A DNA stretch of 64,000 nt from Aliamphritea hakodatensis (lineage in GTDB: Bacteria; Pseudomonadota; Gammaproteobacteria; Pseudomonadales; Balneatricaceae). Position numbers and translations under genes: made by a program. Each line of letters starts with the position of its first letter. The first letter of the stretch is position 1. Below the pieces are notes generated by a model that had not been told where the DNA came from, made no database searches, and saw nothing but the letters and a program-made list of their open reading frames with translations. This document shows, piece after piece, positions 1 through 8,192 of the stretch. The DNA lies in contig NZ_AP025281.1 in NCBI RefSeq assembly GCF_024347195.1, positions 806,001 through 870,000 on the forward strand, in the 5' to 3' direction.

Positions 1-944
1 ACGCGGTAGTACTTCACCATGAACTGTTCAACGGCCAGTGCACCGTCCTGATTTTTATAGCCAAACAGGTCTGCCAGTGTTCGCTGGTGATCGAACAGTA
101 AACGGTCTTCCCGGCGCTTGCAGTGCATATGCAGTGCATAGCGGACAGTCCAGAGATAGCGTTCGCCTTTTTCCAGGGTGTCCAGTTCTGATTCAGTCAC
201 GAAGCCGTGGTCTACCAGATCATGAATGAAGGTGGTGCCGAAGTGTCTTTTGGCGACCCAGCCAATGGTCTGCAGGTCCCGGAGGCCACCGGGTGACGTC
301 TTAAGGTTGGGCTCGAGGTTGTATTCGGTGTCGTTGGTTTTGTCGTGACGGCTTTTTTGCTCGTCAATCTTGGCGAGGTAGAATTCCTTGTCGCTCCATG
401 CCCCGGACGTAACCCGGTGAAATATTTTGTCATGCAGGTGCTGGTTGCCGGTGATCAGACGGGACTCGATCAGGTTGGTGGCAATGGTGATGTCTTTTTC
501 GGCTTCCCGGTAGCATTCCTCAAGGGTGCGGACACTGGAACCTATGTCCAGATTGATGTCCCAGAGCAGTGTCAGAAAACCGCTGATGCTGGCCTGCATC
601 TGTTCGTCTTCAGTAGCATCGAGCAGGATCAGCAGGTCCACATCGGAATGGGGGTGAAGTTCCCCGCGGCCATAACCGCCGACGGCGATCAGGGCAAAAC
701 CGTTGTTATCCGGCCAGTCAAAAAGATTCCAGGCCTGAAGCAGCAGCTGGTCTACCAGCCAGGCACGGCCATAGATCAGCTTGCGGATGTCCTCTCCCTG
801 AATAAAGCGCTCATCCATCAGGGCCCGCGCTTTTTTCAGGGTGTGTTTGAAGGCTGCAATTGGCGACGCTGCTGCCGCCAGTTCAGCACTGAATTCAGCG
901 GCGCAGAACAGTGATTCATCCGCCGCGAAAAGGGTGTCGGACAT
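1..944 (-). CDS. glnD: PII uridylyltransferase / uridylyl-removing enzyme GlnD, N-terminal part (runs off window)
   Basis: GlnD uridylylates and deuridylylates the PII signal proteins according to glutamine level, so it is the nitrogen sensor of the cell. The minus-strand frame opens with ATG at 944 and stays open to base 1, giving about 314 N-terminal residues of a protein usually near 900. It contains the nucleotidyltransferase signature GGYGRGELHPHSDVD and then the GlnE/GlnD-type stretch NLKTSPGGLRDLQTI. The HD and ACT domains would lie beyond the window edge. It sits back to back with map in the same direction (25-bp gap), the usual gammaproteobacterial order glnD-map-rpsB. The family call is secure; only the length cannot be judged. 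Confidence 0.93.
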   Translation of the reverse strand, partial: MSDTLFAADESLFCAAEFSAELAAAASPIAAFKHTLKKARALMDERFIQGEDIRKLIYGRAWLVDQLLLQAWNLFDWPDNNGFALIAVGGYGRGELHPHSDVDLLILLDATEDEQMQASISGFLTLLWDINLDIGSSVRTLEECYREAEKDITIATNLIESRLITGNQHLHDKIFHRVTSGAWSDKEFYLAKIDEQKSRHDKTNDTEYNLEPNLKTSPGGLRDLQTIGWVAKRHFGTTFIHDLVDHGFVTESELDTLEKGERYLWTVRYALHMHCKRREDRLLFDHQRTLADLFGYKNQDGALAVEQFMVKYYR

Positions 945-969
945 CTTTAAGCCTGTGTCAGGGTTACAC

Positions 970-1740
970 TCAGAAACTTTCTTCCTGACGCTTGGTCAGT
1001 ACTTCATAGCCATCTGCCGTAACCAGAATTGTATGTTCCCACTGGGCAGATAAGCGTTTGTCGACGGTTTCAACGGTCCAGCCATCCCGTTTCAGCAACT
1101 TAACGTGACGCTTGCCAGCATTAATCATCGGCTCGATGGTGAATATCATGCCTTCTTCCAGCGTGACGCCGGTGCCGGCCTTACCGTAGTGAAGTACCTG
1201 CGGGTCTTCGTGGAAGCCTTCCCCAATGCCGTGTCCGCAGTACTCGCGAACCACTGAGTAGTGGTTGGATTCAGCGTGTTGCTGAATGACGTGGCCGATA
1301 TCGCCCAGCTGCGCACCGGGCTTAACCAGTTCCATTGCTTTGTACAGGCATTCCTGTGTGATGCTTGCCAGACGCTCCGCGTGGGGCTGAGCCTTGCCGA
1401 CAAAAAACATTTTACTGGTGTCACCGTGGTAGCCATCTTTGATGACGGTGATATCGATGTTGATCATGTCGCCGTTTTTCAGCGCCTTGTCATTAGGAAT
1501 GCCGTGGCAAACCACATGGTTAACCGATGTGCAGATAGATTTCGGAAAACCGTGATAGTCCAGCGGTGCAGGAATGGCCTGTTGTTCGTTGACAATGTAA
1601 TCATGACAGATCTGATTGATTTCATTGGTGGTTACGCCCGGTTTAACATGGGGTTCAATCATTTCCAGTACTTCCGCCGCCAGGCGTCCGGCCACCCGCA
1701 TTTTTTCGATGGCGTCGGCTGACTTAATTACTATGCTCAT
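970..1740 (-). CDS. map: Methionine aminopeptidase, type I
   Basis: Cytosolic metallopeptidase that removes the initiator methionine from new proteins. The 256-residue product has the usual type I length, with no N-terminal zinc-finger extension. The metal-ligand motifs are visible: NIDITVIKDGYHGDTS (two Asp ligands), the GHGIGEGFHEDP His region, and the EEGMIFTIEPM and WEHTILVT Glu regions. It starts with ATG at 1740 and is read away from rpsB, from a promoter seen at 1833-1861. Position between glnD and rpsB is the standard arrangement. Confidence 0.97.
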   Translation of the reverse strand: MSIVIKSADAIEKMRVAGRLAAEVLEMIEPHVKPGVTTNEINQICHDYIVNEQQAIPAPLDYHGFPKSICTSVNHVVCHGIPNDKALKNGDMINIDITVIKDGYHGDTSKMFFVGKAQPHAERLASITQECLYKAMELVKPGAQLGDIGHVIQQHAESNHYSVVREYCGHGIGEGFHEDPQVLHYGKAGTGVTLEEGMIFTIEPMINAGKRHVKLLKRDGWTVETVDKRLSAQWEHTILVTADGYEVLTKRQEESF

Positions 1741-1832
1741 ATATACCCTTAAACTGTATTGGCTGGACGGTGTTGAGAGTTGTATGCCCGTGAATTTGTA
1801 CGGCGCACTCTCTTATATAGTCTGAGCGTCGC

Positions 1833-1861
1833 ATTGTAGCGAATTAAGCGCTTAAGAACAA
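1833..1861 (-). promoter_or_regulatory. Sigma-70 promoter of map
   Basis: On the minus strand TTGTTC (1861-1856) and TACAAT (1838-1833) are separated by exactly 17 bp. The start site would be near 1826, giving a leader of about 85 nt before map. It is divergent from the rpsB promoter only 10 bp away. Seen by eye from the consensus match only. Confidence 0.55.
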
Positions 1862-1870
1862 AACAAGCAC

Positions 1871-1899
1871 TTCAAAATATGCTCTGTTTATGGTATAAA
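1871..1899 (+). promoter_or_regulatory. Sigma-70 promoter of rpsB-tsf
   Basis: TTCAAA (1871-1876) and TATAAA (1894-1899) are separated by 17 bp. They are followed by a GC-rich discriminator CCGCCCGC, a feature known for stringently controlled ribosomal promoters. The start site would be near 1906. Confidence 0.65.
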
Positions 1900-1906
1900 T
1901 CCGCCC

Positions 1907-2055
1907 GCAAATTTGCGTAGCTGTTGCCGGTAATCCCGGTACTGCCCGTAAATTATAAATAATCCACACATGTACCGACACATTGCCTTGGGTGCCGCTT
2001 GCGGTTGGGGGATGGGGTGCATGGAGGTCTAACCCTAATATTAGGAATTTTTAAA
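1907..2055 (+). promoter_or_regulatory. rpsB 5' leader, probable S2 autoregulatory region
   Basis: About 150 nt of untranslated leader lies between the inferred rpsB start site and the ATG at 2056. It holds a G-rich stretch around 2000-2028 and a 12-bp palindrome CCTAATATTAGG at 2034-2045 just before the start codon. In gammaproteobacteria the rpsB leader is known to mediate feedback by S2. Whether this leader folds that way was not tested. An in-frame upstream start at 1999 exists but would add 19 residues foreign to S2. Confidence 0.45.
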
Positions 2056-2796
2056 ATGGCACAAGTTACAATGCGTGACCTGCTTAAAGCAGGTGTTCAC
2101 TTCGGTCACCAGACCCGTTACTGGAACCCTAAAATGGGTAAGTACATCTTTGGTGCTCGCAACAAGATCCATATCATCAACCTGGAGCACACTCTGCCTG
2201 CTCTGAACGGTGCGCTGGATGTTGTTAAAGGTATGGCTGGTAACAAGAACAAGATCCTGTTCGTTGGTACTAAGCGTGCTGCAAGCAAGTGCATCAAAGA
2301 AGAAGCGACCCGCTCTGGTATGCCGTACGTAAACCACCGCTGGTTAGGTGGTATGCTGACTAACTACAAGACTATCCGTCAGTCTATCCGTCGTTTCCGT
2401 GATCTGGAAGCACAGAGCCAGGACGGTACTTTTGCTCAGCTGACCAAGAAAGAAGCGTTGATGCGTCAGCGCGAAATGGAAAAGCTGGAACGTTCTATCG
2501 GCGGTATCAAGGACATGGGTGGTCTGCCAGACGCACTGTTTGTTGTTGACGTTGACCACGAGCGTATCGCTATCAACGAAGCTAACAAGCTGGGTATTCC
2601 TGTTATCGGTATCGTTGATACTAACAGCAACCCGGACGGCGTTGACTACGTTATCCCAGGTAACGATGATGCTCTGCGCGCTATTCAGATCTACGTTAAA
2701 GCGGTTGCTGATGCGTGCTCTGAAGGTGGCGAAGCGACTGCTGCTGACAAAGGCGAATTCGTCGAAGTCGAAGAGCAGAACGAAGCTGCTGAGTAA
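2056..2796 (+). CDS. rpsB: 30S ribosomal protein S2
   Basis: Component of the small ribosomal subunit, needed for binding of S1. The product is 246 residues and begins MAQVTMRDLLKAGVHFGHQT, the typical S2 N terminus. It contains the family motifs NPKMGKYIFGARN and VNHRWLGGMLTN. The C terminus is acidic, as is common in gammaproteobacteria. I chose ATG 2056 because the upstream extension is not S2-like. It is first gene of the rpsB-tsf unit, with an attenuator-like hairpin before tsf. Confidence 0.98.
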   Translation: MAQVTMRDLLKAGVHFGHQTRYWNPKMGKYIFGARNKIHIINLEHTLPALNGALDVVKGMAGNKNKILFVGTKRAASKCIKEEATRSGMPYVNHRWLGGMLTNYKTIRQSIRRFRDLEAQSQDGTFAQLTKKEALMRQREMEKLERSIGGIKDMGGLPDALFVVDVDHERIAINEANKLGIPVIGIVDTNSNPDGVDYVIPGNDDALRAIQIYVKAVADACSEGGEATAADKGEFVEVEEQNEAAE

Positions 2797-2841
2797 TCAG
2801 GCTGTAAGCGGCCGGGGTTTTTAATATCCGGGCTCGCGAGA

Positions 2842-2866
2842 GGGGAGCGGTAAGCTCCCCTTTTTT
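2842..2866 (+). terminator. Attenuator/terminator between rpsB and tsf
   Basis: GGGGAGC (2842-2848), a 5-nt loop and GCTCCCC (2854-2860) are followed by six T. As in other gammaproteobacteria it probably ends part of the rpsB transcripts, with partial read-through into tsf. Confidence 0.75.
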
Positions 2867-2905
2867 CAATGTGAATTTAAAAGTTTGTGAACGGGGTACA
2901 ATTAA

Positions 2906-3766
2906 ATGGCAAACTTCTCCGCTAAGCAGGTAAAAGAACTGCGCGATCGTACCGGTCTGGGTATGATGGAGTGTAAGAAAGCATTGGCTGCTGCCGATGG
3001 TGATGTTGACAAGGCTATCGAAGAACTGCGTAAGGCTTCAGGCATGAAGGCGGCTAAAAAAGCTGGCCGTACTGCTGCTGAGGGTGTTGTTGTTGTTCAG
3101 GTTGCTGAAGATAACAGCTATGCGGTAGCTGTAGAAGTTAACTCTGAAACTGACTTCGCTGCCCGTGATGATAACTTTGCGGCTTTCTGTCAGACCGTTC
3201 TGGCTAAAGCGTTCGCTGAAAAGCAAACTGACGTTGAAGCGCTGATGGCCGGTGAACTGAGCGAAGCACGTGACGCGCTGGTGCAGAAAATCGGTGAAAA
3301 CATCGGTGTTCGCCGCATCATGCTGGTTGAGGGTGACGTAGTATCTGCATACGTGCACGGTACCGGTAACCTGGCTGCTGTCGTGTCTCTGACCGGCGGT
3401 AACGCTGAGCTGGCTAAAGACGTAGCTATGCACGTAACTGCTGTTAACCCACAGGTTGTTAACAAAGAAGACATGCCTGCTGATGTTGTTGCTAAGGAAA
3501 AAGAAATTATTCTGGCGCAGCCTGACATGGCAAGCAAGCCGGCTGAAATCGCTGAGAAGATGGTTGTTGGTCGTATCAACAAGTACCTGTCTGAAAACAG
3601 CCTGACTGAACAGCCGTTCGTTAAAAACCCTGACGTCAAAGTAGGTCAGTTGGTTAAAGATGCAGGCGCAAGCGTTGCTTCTTTCGTGCGTATCGAAGTA
3701 GGTGAAGGTATTGAAGTCGAGAAGAAAGACTTCGCTGATGAAGTTGCTGAGCAACTGAAAGGCTAA
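2906..3766 (+). CDS. tsf: Elongation factor Ts
   Basis: Guanine nucleotide exchange factor for EF-Tu in the cytosol. The 286-residue product shows the N-terminal UBA-like motif RDRTGLGMMECKKAL, then NSETDFAARDDNF and the core region AYVHGTGNLAAVVSL. Length matches the family (about 283). It follows rpsB after an attenuator and is followed by a strong terminator, so tsf ends this unit. Confidence 0.98.
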   Translation: MANFSAKQVKELRDRTGLGMMECKKALAAADGDVDKAIEELRKASGMKAAKKAGRTAAEGVVVVQVAEDNSYAVAVEVNSETDFAARDDNFAAFCQTVLAKAFAEKQTDVEALMAGELSEARDALVQKIGENIGVRRIMLVEGDVVSAYVHGTGNLAAVVSLTGGNAELAKDVAMHVTAVNPQVVNKEDMPADVVAKEKEIILAQPDMASKPAEIAEKMVVGRINKYLSENSLTEQPFVKNPDVKVGQLVKDAGASVASFVRIEVGEGIEVEKKDFADEVAEQLKG

Positions 3767-3782
3767 TACCTGCCTGCTAATG

Positions 3783-3819
3783 GATTGCGCATCTTTTCAG
3801 GTGCGCAATCTATTTTTTT
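3783..3819 (+). terminator. Rho-independent terminator after tsf
   Basis: GATTGCGCA (3783-3791) pairs with TGCGCAATC (3802-3810) over a 10-nt loop and is followed by TATTTTTTT. Confidence 0.85.
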
Positions 3820-3864
3820 CTTGTTACACTGCTTCTAACTTCAGTCCTGGTGGAGACGCAATCA

Positions 3865-4626
3865 ATGTCGGCCTCGAGTCAGCCTTCCAAAAAATTTAAA
3901 CGTATTCTATTAAAACTCAGCGGCGAAGCCCTTATGGGCGATGAAAACTTCGGTATTGATCCGCAAGTTCTGAATCGTATGGCGCTGGAAATTGGCCAGT
4001 TGGTAGGTATTGGTGTTCAGGTTGGTATGGTTATCGGTGGTGGTAACCTGTTTCGCGGTGCTGCACTGAGCGCTGCCGGTCTGGACCGGGTAACCGGTGA
4101 CCACATGGGTATGCTGGCTACCGTAATGAATGCTTTGGCAATGCGTGATGCGCTGGAGCGTTCAAATATCAAAACCCGGGTTATGTCGGCGATTCCGATG
4201 ACCGGTGTGGTTGATGATTATGATTTCCGTAACGCAGTGCGTTACCTGAATCAGGGCGATGTGGTAATTTTCTCTGCCGGTACCGGTAATCCTTTCTTTA
4301 CAACGGATTCTGCTGCCTGTCTGCGGGGAATAGAAATTGGCGCAGATGTCGTAATTAAAGCAACCAAGGTTGATGGTGTTTATACGTCTGATCCGGTGAA
4401 AGATCCGACTGCACGGCGTTACCGTCATCTGAGCTTTGATGAAGCAATTGAAAAGCAGTTGGGTGTAATGGATCTGACGGCGATTTGTCTGAGCCGTGAC
4501 CACGATATGCCACTGCGTGTGTTTAATATGAATAAGCCTGGTGCCCTGGCAAACCTGATTGTTGGCGGCGATGAAGGCACCGTGATCGATAATAATGAGA
4601 CGGTAGGAGATAAGTATGCTGAATGA
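3865..4626 (+). CDS. pyrH: Uridylate kinase (UMP kinase)
   Basis: Phosphorylates UMP to UDP; cytosolic hexamer of the amino-acid-kinase fold. The product has 253 residues with KRILLKLSGEALMG near the N terminus, VIGGGNLFRG, and the nucleotide-binding VVIKATKVDGVYTSDP. I start at ATG 3865, with GGAG 9 nt upstream. A GTG at 3850 in frame is possible but lies on the Shine-Dalgarno itself. It overlaps frr by 11 nt, indicating coupled translation. Confidence 0.96.
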   Translation: MSASSQPSKKFKRILLKLSGEALMGDENFGIDPQVLNRMALEIGQLVGIGVQVGMVIGGGNLFRGAALSAAGLDRVTGDHMGMLATVMNALAMRDALERSNIKTRVMSAIPMTGVVDDYDFRNAVRYLNQGDVVIFSAGTGNPFFTTDSAACLRGIEIGADVVIKATKVDGVYTSDPVKDPTARRYRHLSFDEAIEKQLGVMDLTAICLSRDHDMPLRVFNMNKPGALANLIVGGDEGTVIDNNETVGDKYAE

Positions 4627-5173
4627 GATTGCTCAGGATGCTCAAGAGCGGATGCAAAAGAGCCTGGAAGTACTGGCGAATAACCTGAAGAAAATTCGTA
4701 CCGGCCGTGCGCACCCAAGCATTCTGGACACTGTGACTGTGTCTTATTATGGTTCTGATGTGCCGCTGAGCCAGGTGGCTAACATTTCTGTTGAGGATGG
4801 CCGTACCTTGTCTATCTCTCCGTGGGAAAACAATCTGGCCCCGGAAATTGAAAAAGCAATCATGAAGTCTGATCTGGGTCTGAACCCTTCTTCGGCAGGT
4901 GCGGTGATTCGCGTGCCAATGCCTATGCTGACAGAAGAAACCCGTAAAGGTTACATCCGTCAGGCCCGTCAGGAAGCGGAAAAAGGCCGTGTATCTGTGC
5001 GTAATGTTCGCCGTGATGCTAACGGTGACCTGAAAGACCTTCTGAAGGAAAAAGAAATCACTGAAGACGATTTACGTCGCGGTGAAGATCAGATTCAGAA
5101 ATTAACGGATAAGTTCATTGCCGATGTGGATAAGCTTCTTGAAGAGAAAGAAGCCGATCTGATGGAAATCTGA
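4616..5173 (+). CDS. frr: Ribosome recycling factor
   Basis: With EF-G it splits post-termination ribosomes. The 185-residue product matches the family length exactly and carries the typical RTGRAHPSILD and the C-terminal helical part DKFIADVDKLLEEKE. It overlaps the end of pyrH. In enterobacteria dxr follows at this point; here uppS follows directly. Confidence 0.98.
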   Translation: MLNEIAQDAQERMQKSLEVLANNLKKIRTGRAHPSILDTVTVSYYGSDVPLSQVANISVEDGRTLSISPWENNLAPEIEKAIMKSDLGLNPSSAGAVIRVPMPMLTEETRKGYIRQARQEAEKGRVSVRNVRRDANGDLKDLLKEKEITEDDLRRGEDQIQKLTDKFIADVDKLLEEKEADLMEI

Positions 5174-5182
5174 TAAGGATAT

Positions 5183-5220
5183 GCCCGGTTTCATTGTTTG
5201 ATGGTGCCGGGCGCTTTTTT
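5183..5220 (+). terminator. Hairpin with T-run between frr and uppS
   Basis: GCCCGG (5183-5188) pairs with CCGGGC (5207-5212) over an 18-nt loop; TTTTTT follows two bases later. The T-run ends immediately before the chosen uppS start, so it may attenuate transcription or occlude translation of uppS. The stem is short for a full terminator. Confidence 0.4.
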
Positions 5221-5221
5221 G

Positions 5222-5983
5222 ATGGCTGAAAAACTTCATCTTAACCTTCCTGAAGGGAAGGCTGTGCCACGGCATATTGCAATTATTATGGATGGCAATA
5301 ATCGCTGGGCAAAAAAACACAAGCGCGTCAGTCTTTCCGGCCATAAAGCAGGTGTGGCCAGTGTACGCAGTGTTATTGAAGGTTGTGTGGAGCTGGGTGT
5401 GGAAGCACTTACGCTGTTCGCTTTCAGTAGCGAGAACTGGCAGCGGCCGGCACTTGAGGTAAAGGGCCTGATGGAGCTGTTTGCATGGGCGCTGGATCGT
5501 GAAGTCAGCAAGCTTAATAAGCATAATATCCGGTTGCGGGTTATTGGTGATAAGTCCCGTTTCAGTCAGAGCCTGCAGGAAAAAATTACCAAAGCAGAAA
5601 TGCAGACAGCCGGGAATACCGGGTTGGCACTGAATATTGCTGCCAATTACGGAGGCCGCTGGGATATTACGCAGGCCTGTCAGCAACTCGCGCAGGCATG
5701 TGCTGACGGACAGCTGAATCCAGCAGAGATTACTGAGTCAATGCTGGGTGAGTATATTAATCTGGCTGATGTTGCAGCCCCTGATTTGTGTATCAGAACG
5801 GCGGGTGAGCAGCGGGTCAGTAATTTTCTGATATGGCAGATGGCTTACAGTGAGTATTACTTCAGTGACTTGCTGTGGCCGGATTTTGATAAGTATGCAT
5901 TGGTTCATGCCATTGAAAGTTACTTGGGCCGGGAGCGACGCTTCGGCAAAACAAGCGAACAATTAGAGTCTGAGAATGCTTAA
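5222..5983 (+). CDS. uppS: Undecaprenyl diphosphate synthase (cis-prenyltransferase)
   Basis: Extends farnesyl diphosphate with eight isopentenyl units to make the C55 carrier for peptidoglycan and O-antigen. Product of 253 residues from ATG 5222. The catalytic block HIAIIMDGNNRWAKK carries the Asp that binds diphosphate; LFAFSSENWQRP and the C-terminal RTAGEQRVSNFLIWQ are also typical. Upstream in-frame starts (TTG 5198, ATG 5201) lie in a hairpin, and none of the starts has a convincing Shine-Dalgarno, so the start is uncertain. It overlaps cdsA by 8 nt. Confidence 0.95.
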   Translation: MAEKLHLNLPEGKAVPRHIAIIMDGNNRWAKKHKRVSLSGHKAGVASVRSVIEGCVELGVEALTLFAFSSENWQRPALEVKGLMELFAWALDREVSKLNKHNIRLRVIGDKSRFSQSLQEKITKAEMQTAGNTGLALNIAANYGGRWDITQACQQLAQACADGQLNPAEITESMLGEYINLADVAAPDLCIRTAGEQRVSNFLIWQMAYSEYYFSDLLWPDFDKYALVHAIESYLGRERRFGKTSEQLESENA

Positions 5984-6788
5984 ACAACGATTGATTACCG
6001 CCCTGATTTTAGCTCCGTGTGCATTAGCTGGGCTGTTTTTCCTTTCGTTCGATCTTTTCAAACTGTTTACCTGTGTGATTGTTTTATTTGCTGCCTGGGA
6101 ATGGGCAGACCTTTCGGGAGTGCCGTCTGCCAGTGCGCGGGTGGCTTATTCTTCTTTCGTAGCTGCTTGTATAGCGCTGGTGGATTACAGCCTGCCGGTT
6201 GAATATTTTAAAGACTTTATGCTGCCAACCGTTTTGTTCTGGGTAATGGCGCTGTTCTGGGTGCTCAGGTTTCCGGTGGTCAGAGGGTGGCAGTCCAGCT
6301 GGCAGCGTATGATTATCGGCTTACTTGTTCTGGTGCCCAGTTGGATGGCGCTGGTGAGTATCCGTCAGCATCCTGATGGCAGCGTGTTCCTGCTTATGCT
6401 TCTGTTGCTGGTCTGGGGCGCGGATATCGGCGCGTACTTTGCCGGAAAAACCTGGGGGCGGAAAAAGCTGGCGCCTAAAGTCAGCCCGGGAAAAACGATG
6501 GCCGGATTCTGGGGCGGTATCGGTAGCTGTGTGCTGATTGCTGTTGGTTTTGTTGTTTATCTGGACTTTTCCGTACTGGACGGTTTTTATCTGATAGTGC
6601 TCTCTGTGGTCGCGGGTTTGGCATCGGTATTAGGCGATCTCTTTGAAAGTATGCTGAAACGCCAGCGGGGCATTAAAGACAGCAGTAAGTTATTACCCGG
6701 ACATGGCGGTGTGCTGGATCGTATCGACAGTATTACTGCCGCGGCGCCGATGTTTGTGCTGGGTGTGCACGTGCTGACTACTGTGTAA
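5976..6788 (+). CDS. cdsA: Phosphatidate cytidylyltransferase (CDP-diacylglycerol synthase)
   Basis: Inner-membrane enzyme making CDP-diacylglycerol from CTP and phosphatidate, the branch point for all phospholipids. The 270-residue product is mostly hydrophobic with several membrane segments. It ends in the family signature region KDSSKLLPGHGGVLDRIDS. It overlaps uppS and is followed after only 17 bp by rseP. In Pseudomonas dxr lies between these two genes; it is missing here. Confidence 0.96.
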   Translation: MLKQRLITALILAPCALAGLFFLSFDLFKLFTCVIVLFAAWEWADLSGVPSASARVAYSSFVAACIALVDYSLPVEYFKDFMLPTVLFWVMALFWVLRFPVVRGWQSSWQRMIIGLLVLVPSWMALVSIRQHPDGSVFLLMLLLLVWGADIGAYFAGKTWGRKKLAPKVSPGKTMAGFWGGIGSCVLIAVGFVVYLDFSVLDGFYLIVLSVVAGLASVLGDLFESMLKRQRGIKDSSKLLPGHGGVLDRIDSITAAAPMFVLGVHVLTTV

Positions 6789-6805
6789 TTCAGGGAGTCA
6801 GATCT

Positions 6806-8161
6806 ATGGATTTTCTTACCACTATTTTGGCGATGATTGTTACTCTGGGTATCCTGGTGACAATTCATGAATACGGGCATTTCTGGGTAGCAAGACGCTG
6901 TGGCATTAAAGTGCTTCGTTTTTCTGTTGGCTTTGGTAAGCCGTTGGTGCGCTGGCGGGATAAGCAGGATACTGAATACGTTATTGCAGCTATTCCGCTG
7001 GGTGGCTATGTTTCGATGCTTGATGAGCGTGAGGCTGATGTCCCGGAATCTCTCAGGTCGCAGGCTTTCAACCGTAAGACGGTGTACCAGCGCTTTGCTG
7101 TTGTTGCGGCCGGGCCGTTAGTCAATCTTATCTTTCCGATTTTTGTTTATTGGGCGCTGTTTCTTTCCGGCACCAGTGCATTGGTACCTGTTATAGGTTC
7201 TGTTAAGCCACAAAGCATTGCTGAAGTGTCCGGCGTTATTCCCGGTGGTGAAATTATTGCAGTAGACGGTCATATAACACCGACCTGGGATGATATTAAT
7301 TTACGCTTAGCTGCGCGTATCGGTGATCAGGCGATGGTGCCGCTTGAGGTGCGTTATAAATCCCAGCAAAGCAGTCAAACCTATGTTCTGGACTTGCAGC
7401 AATGGACTTTGGACCTGGAGACAGAAAGTCCGTTGAGTTCCGTGGGACTTGTCGTATACAGGCCTGTGGTTCCTGTTGTGATCGGACGGGTCGAGCCGTC
7501 CGGCCAGGCGGAGCTGAGTGGGTTGCAGGTTGGTGATGAAATTGTGCGTGTGAACGGCGCGCCTGCCGGCAAGTGGGAAGATTTTGTAGCGCTGATACAG
7601 GCGAATGCTGGTCAAGAGTTGCGGCTGGAGGTTGTGCGGAACGACGAAGCAATCCTGTTGTCCATTATTCCGGCGGAAAAACGCTGGGAAAGCGGTGACG
7701 TTACCGGGTATATCGGTGCGGGTGTTCAGCCGGTTGAGTGGCCGGAGGACATGCGGCGGGTTGTTCAGTATGGTGTGTTCGAATCAGCTGAACATGCGGT
7801 GCGTAAAACCTGGCAGATGATAACCCTTACCCTTGATTCTATTTGGAAAATGCTCGAAGGCATCTTATCGGTAAAAAACTTGAGTGGACCGATAACCATT
7901 GCTAAAGTGGCAGCTGCCTCAGCAGCATCAGGTCTTGAAACCTTTGCCAGCTTTCTGGCATATCTGAGTATTAGCCTGGGTATTTTAAATTTATTGCCGA
8001 TCCCAATGCTGGATGGCGGACATCTGGTGTATTACTGCATTGAAATAATTCGGGGCAGGCCGGTGTCGGAAAAAGTGCAGGCAGTCGGATTAAGGCTGGG
8101 TATGGCTGTACTGTTTACCTTGATGGGGGTCGCGATCTTCAATGATCTTATGCGGCTTTAA
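6806..8161 (+). CDS. rseP: Site-2 protease RseP (membrane zinc metalloprotease)
   Basis: Intramembrane protease that cuts anti-sigma factor RseA after DegS and also clears signal-peptide remnants. Product of 451 residues. The zinc motif HEYGH is at residues 21-25 in the first membrane helix. Two PDZ domains occupy roughly 115-310, and the third ligand motif LLPIPMLDGGH has its Asp near residue 403. Neighbour of bamA as in other Proteobacteria, fitting its envelope-stress role. Confidence 0.96.
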   Translation: MDFLTTILAMIVTLGILVTIHEYGHFWVARRCGIKVLRFSVGFGKPLVRWRDKQDTEYVIAAIPLGGYVSMLDEREADVPESLRSQAFNRKTVYQRFAVVAAGPLVNLIFPIFVYWALFLSGTSALVPVIGSVKPQSIAEVSGVIPGGEIIAVDGHITPTWDDINLRLAARIGDQAMVPLEVRYKSQQSSQTYVLDLQQWTLDLETESPLSSVGLVVYRPVVPVVIGRVEPSGQAELSGLQVGDEIVRVNGAPAGKWEDFVALIQANAGQELRLEVVRNDEAILLSIIPAEKRWESGDVTGYIGAGVQPVEWPEDMRRVVQYGVFESAEHAVRKTWQMITLTLDSIWKMLEGILSVKNLSGPITIAKVAAASAASGLETFASFLAYLSISLGILNLLPIPMLDGGHLVYYCIEIIRGRPVSEKVQAVGLRLGMAVLFTLMGVAIFNDLMRL

Positions 8162-8192
8162 TAACCAAAATAACGACGAAAAGAAGTGGTTC

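Noticed and set aside
345..914. 189-codon plus-strand open frame over glnD
   Set aside because: The minus strand encodes conserved GlnD including its nucleotidyltransferase motif; the plus frame is a complement artefact.
1999..2055. 19-residue N-terminal extension of S2
   Set aside because: The sequence is leader RNA; all S2 proteins begin at the equivalent of ATG 2056.
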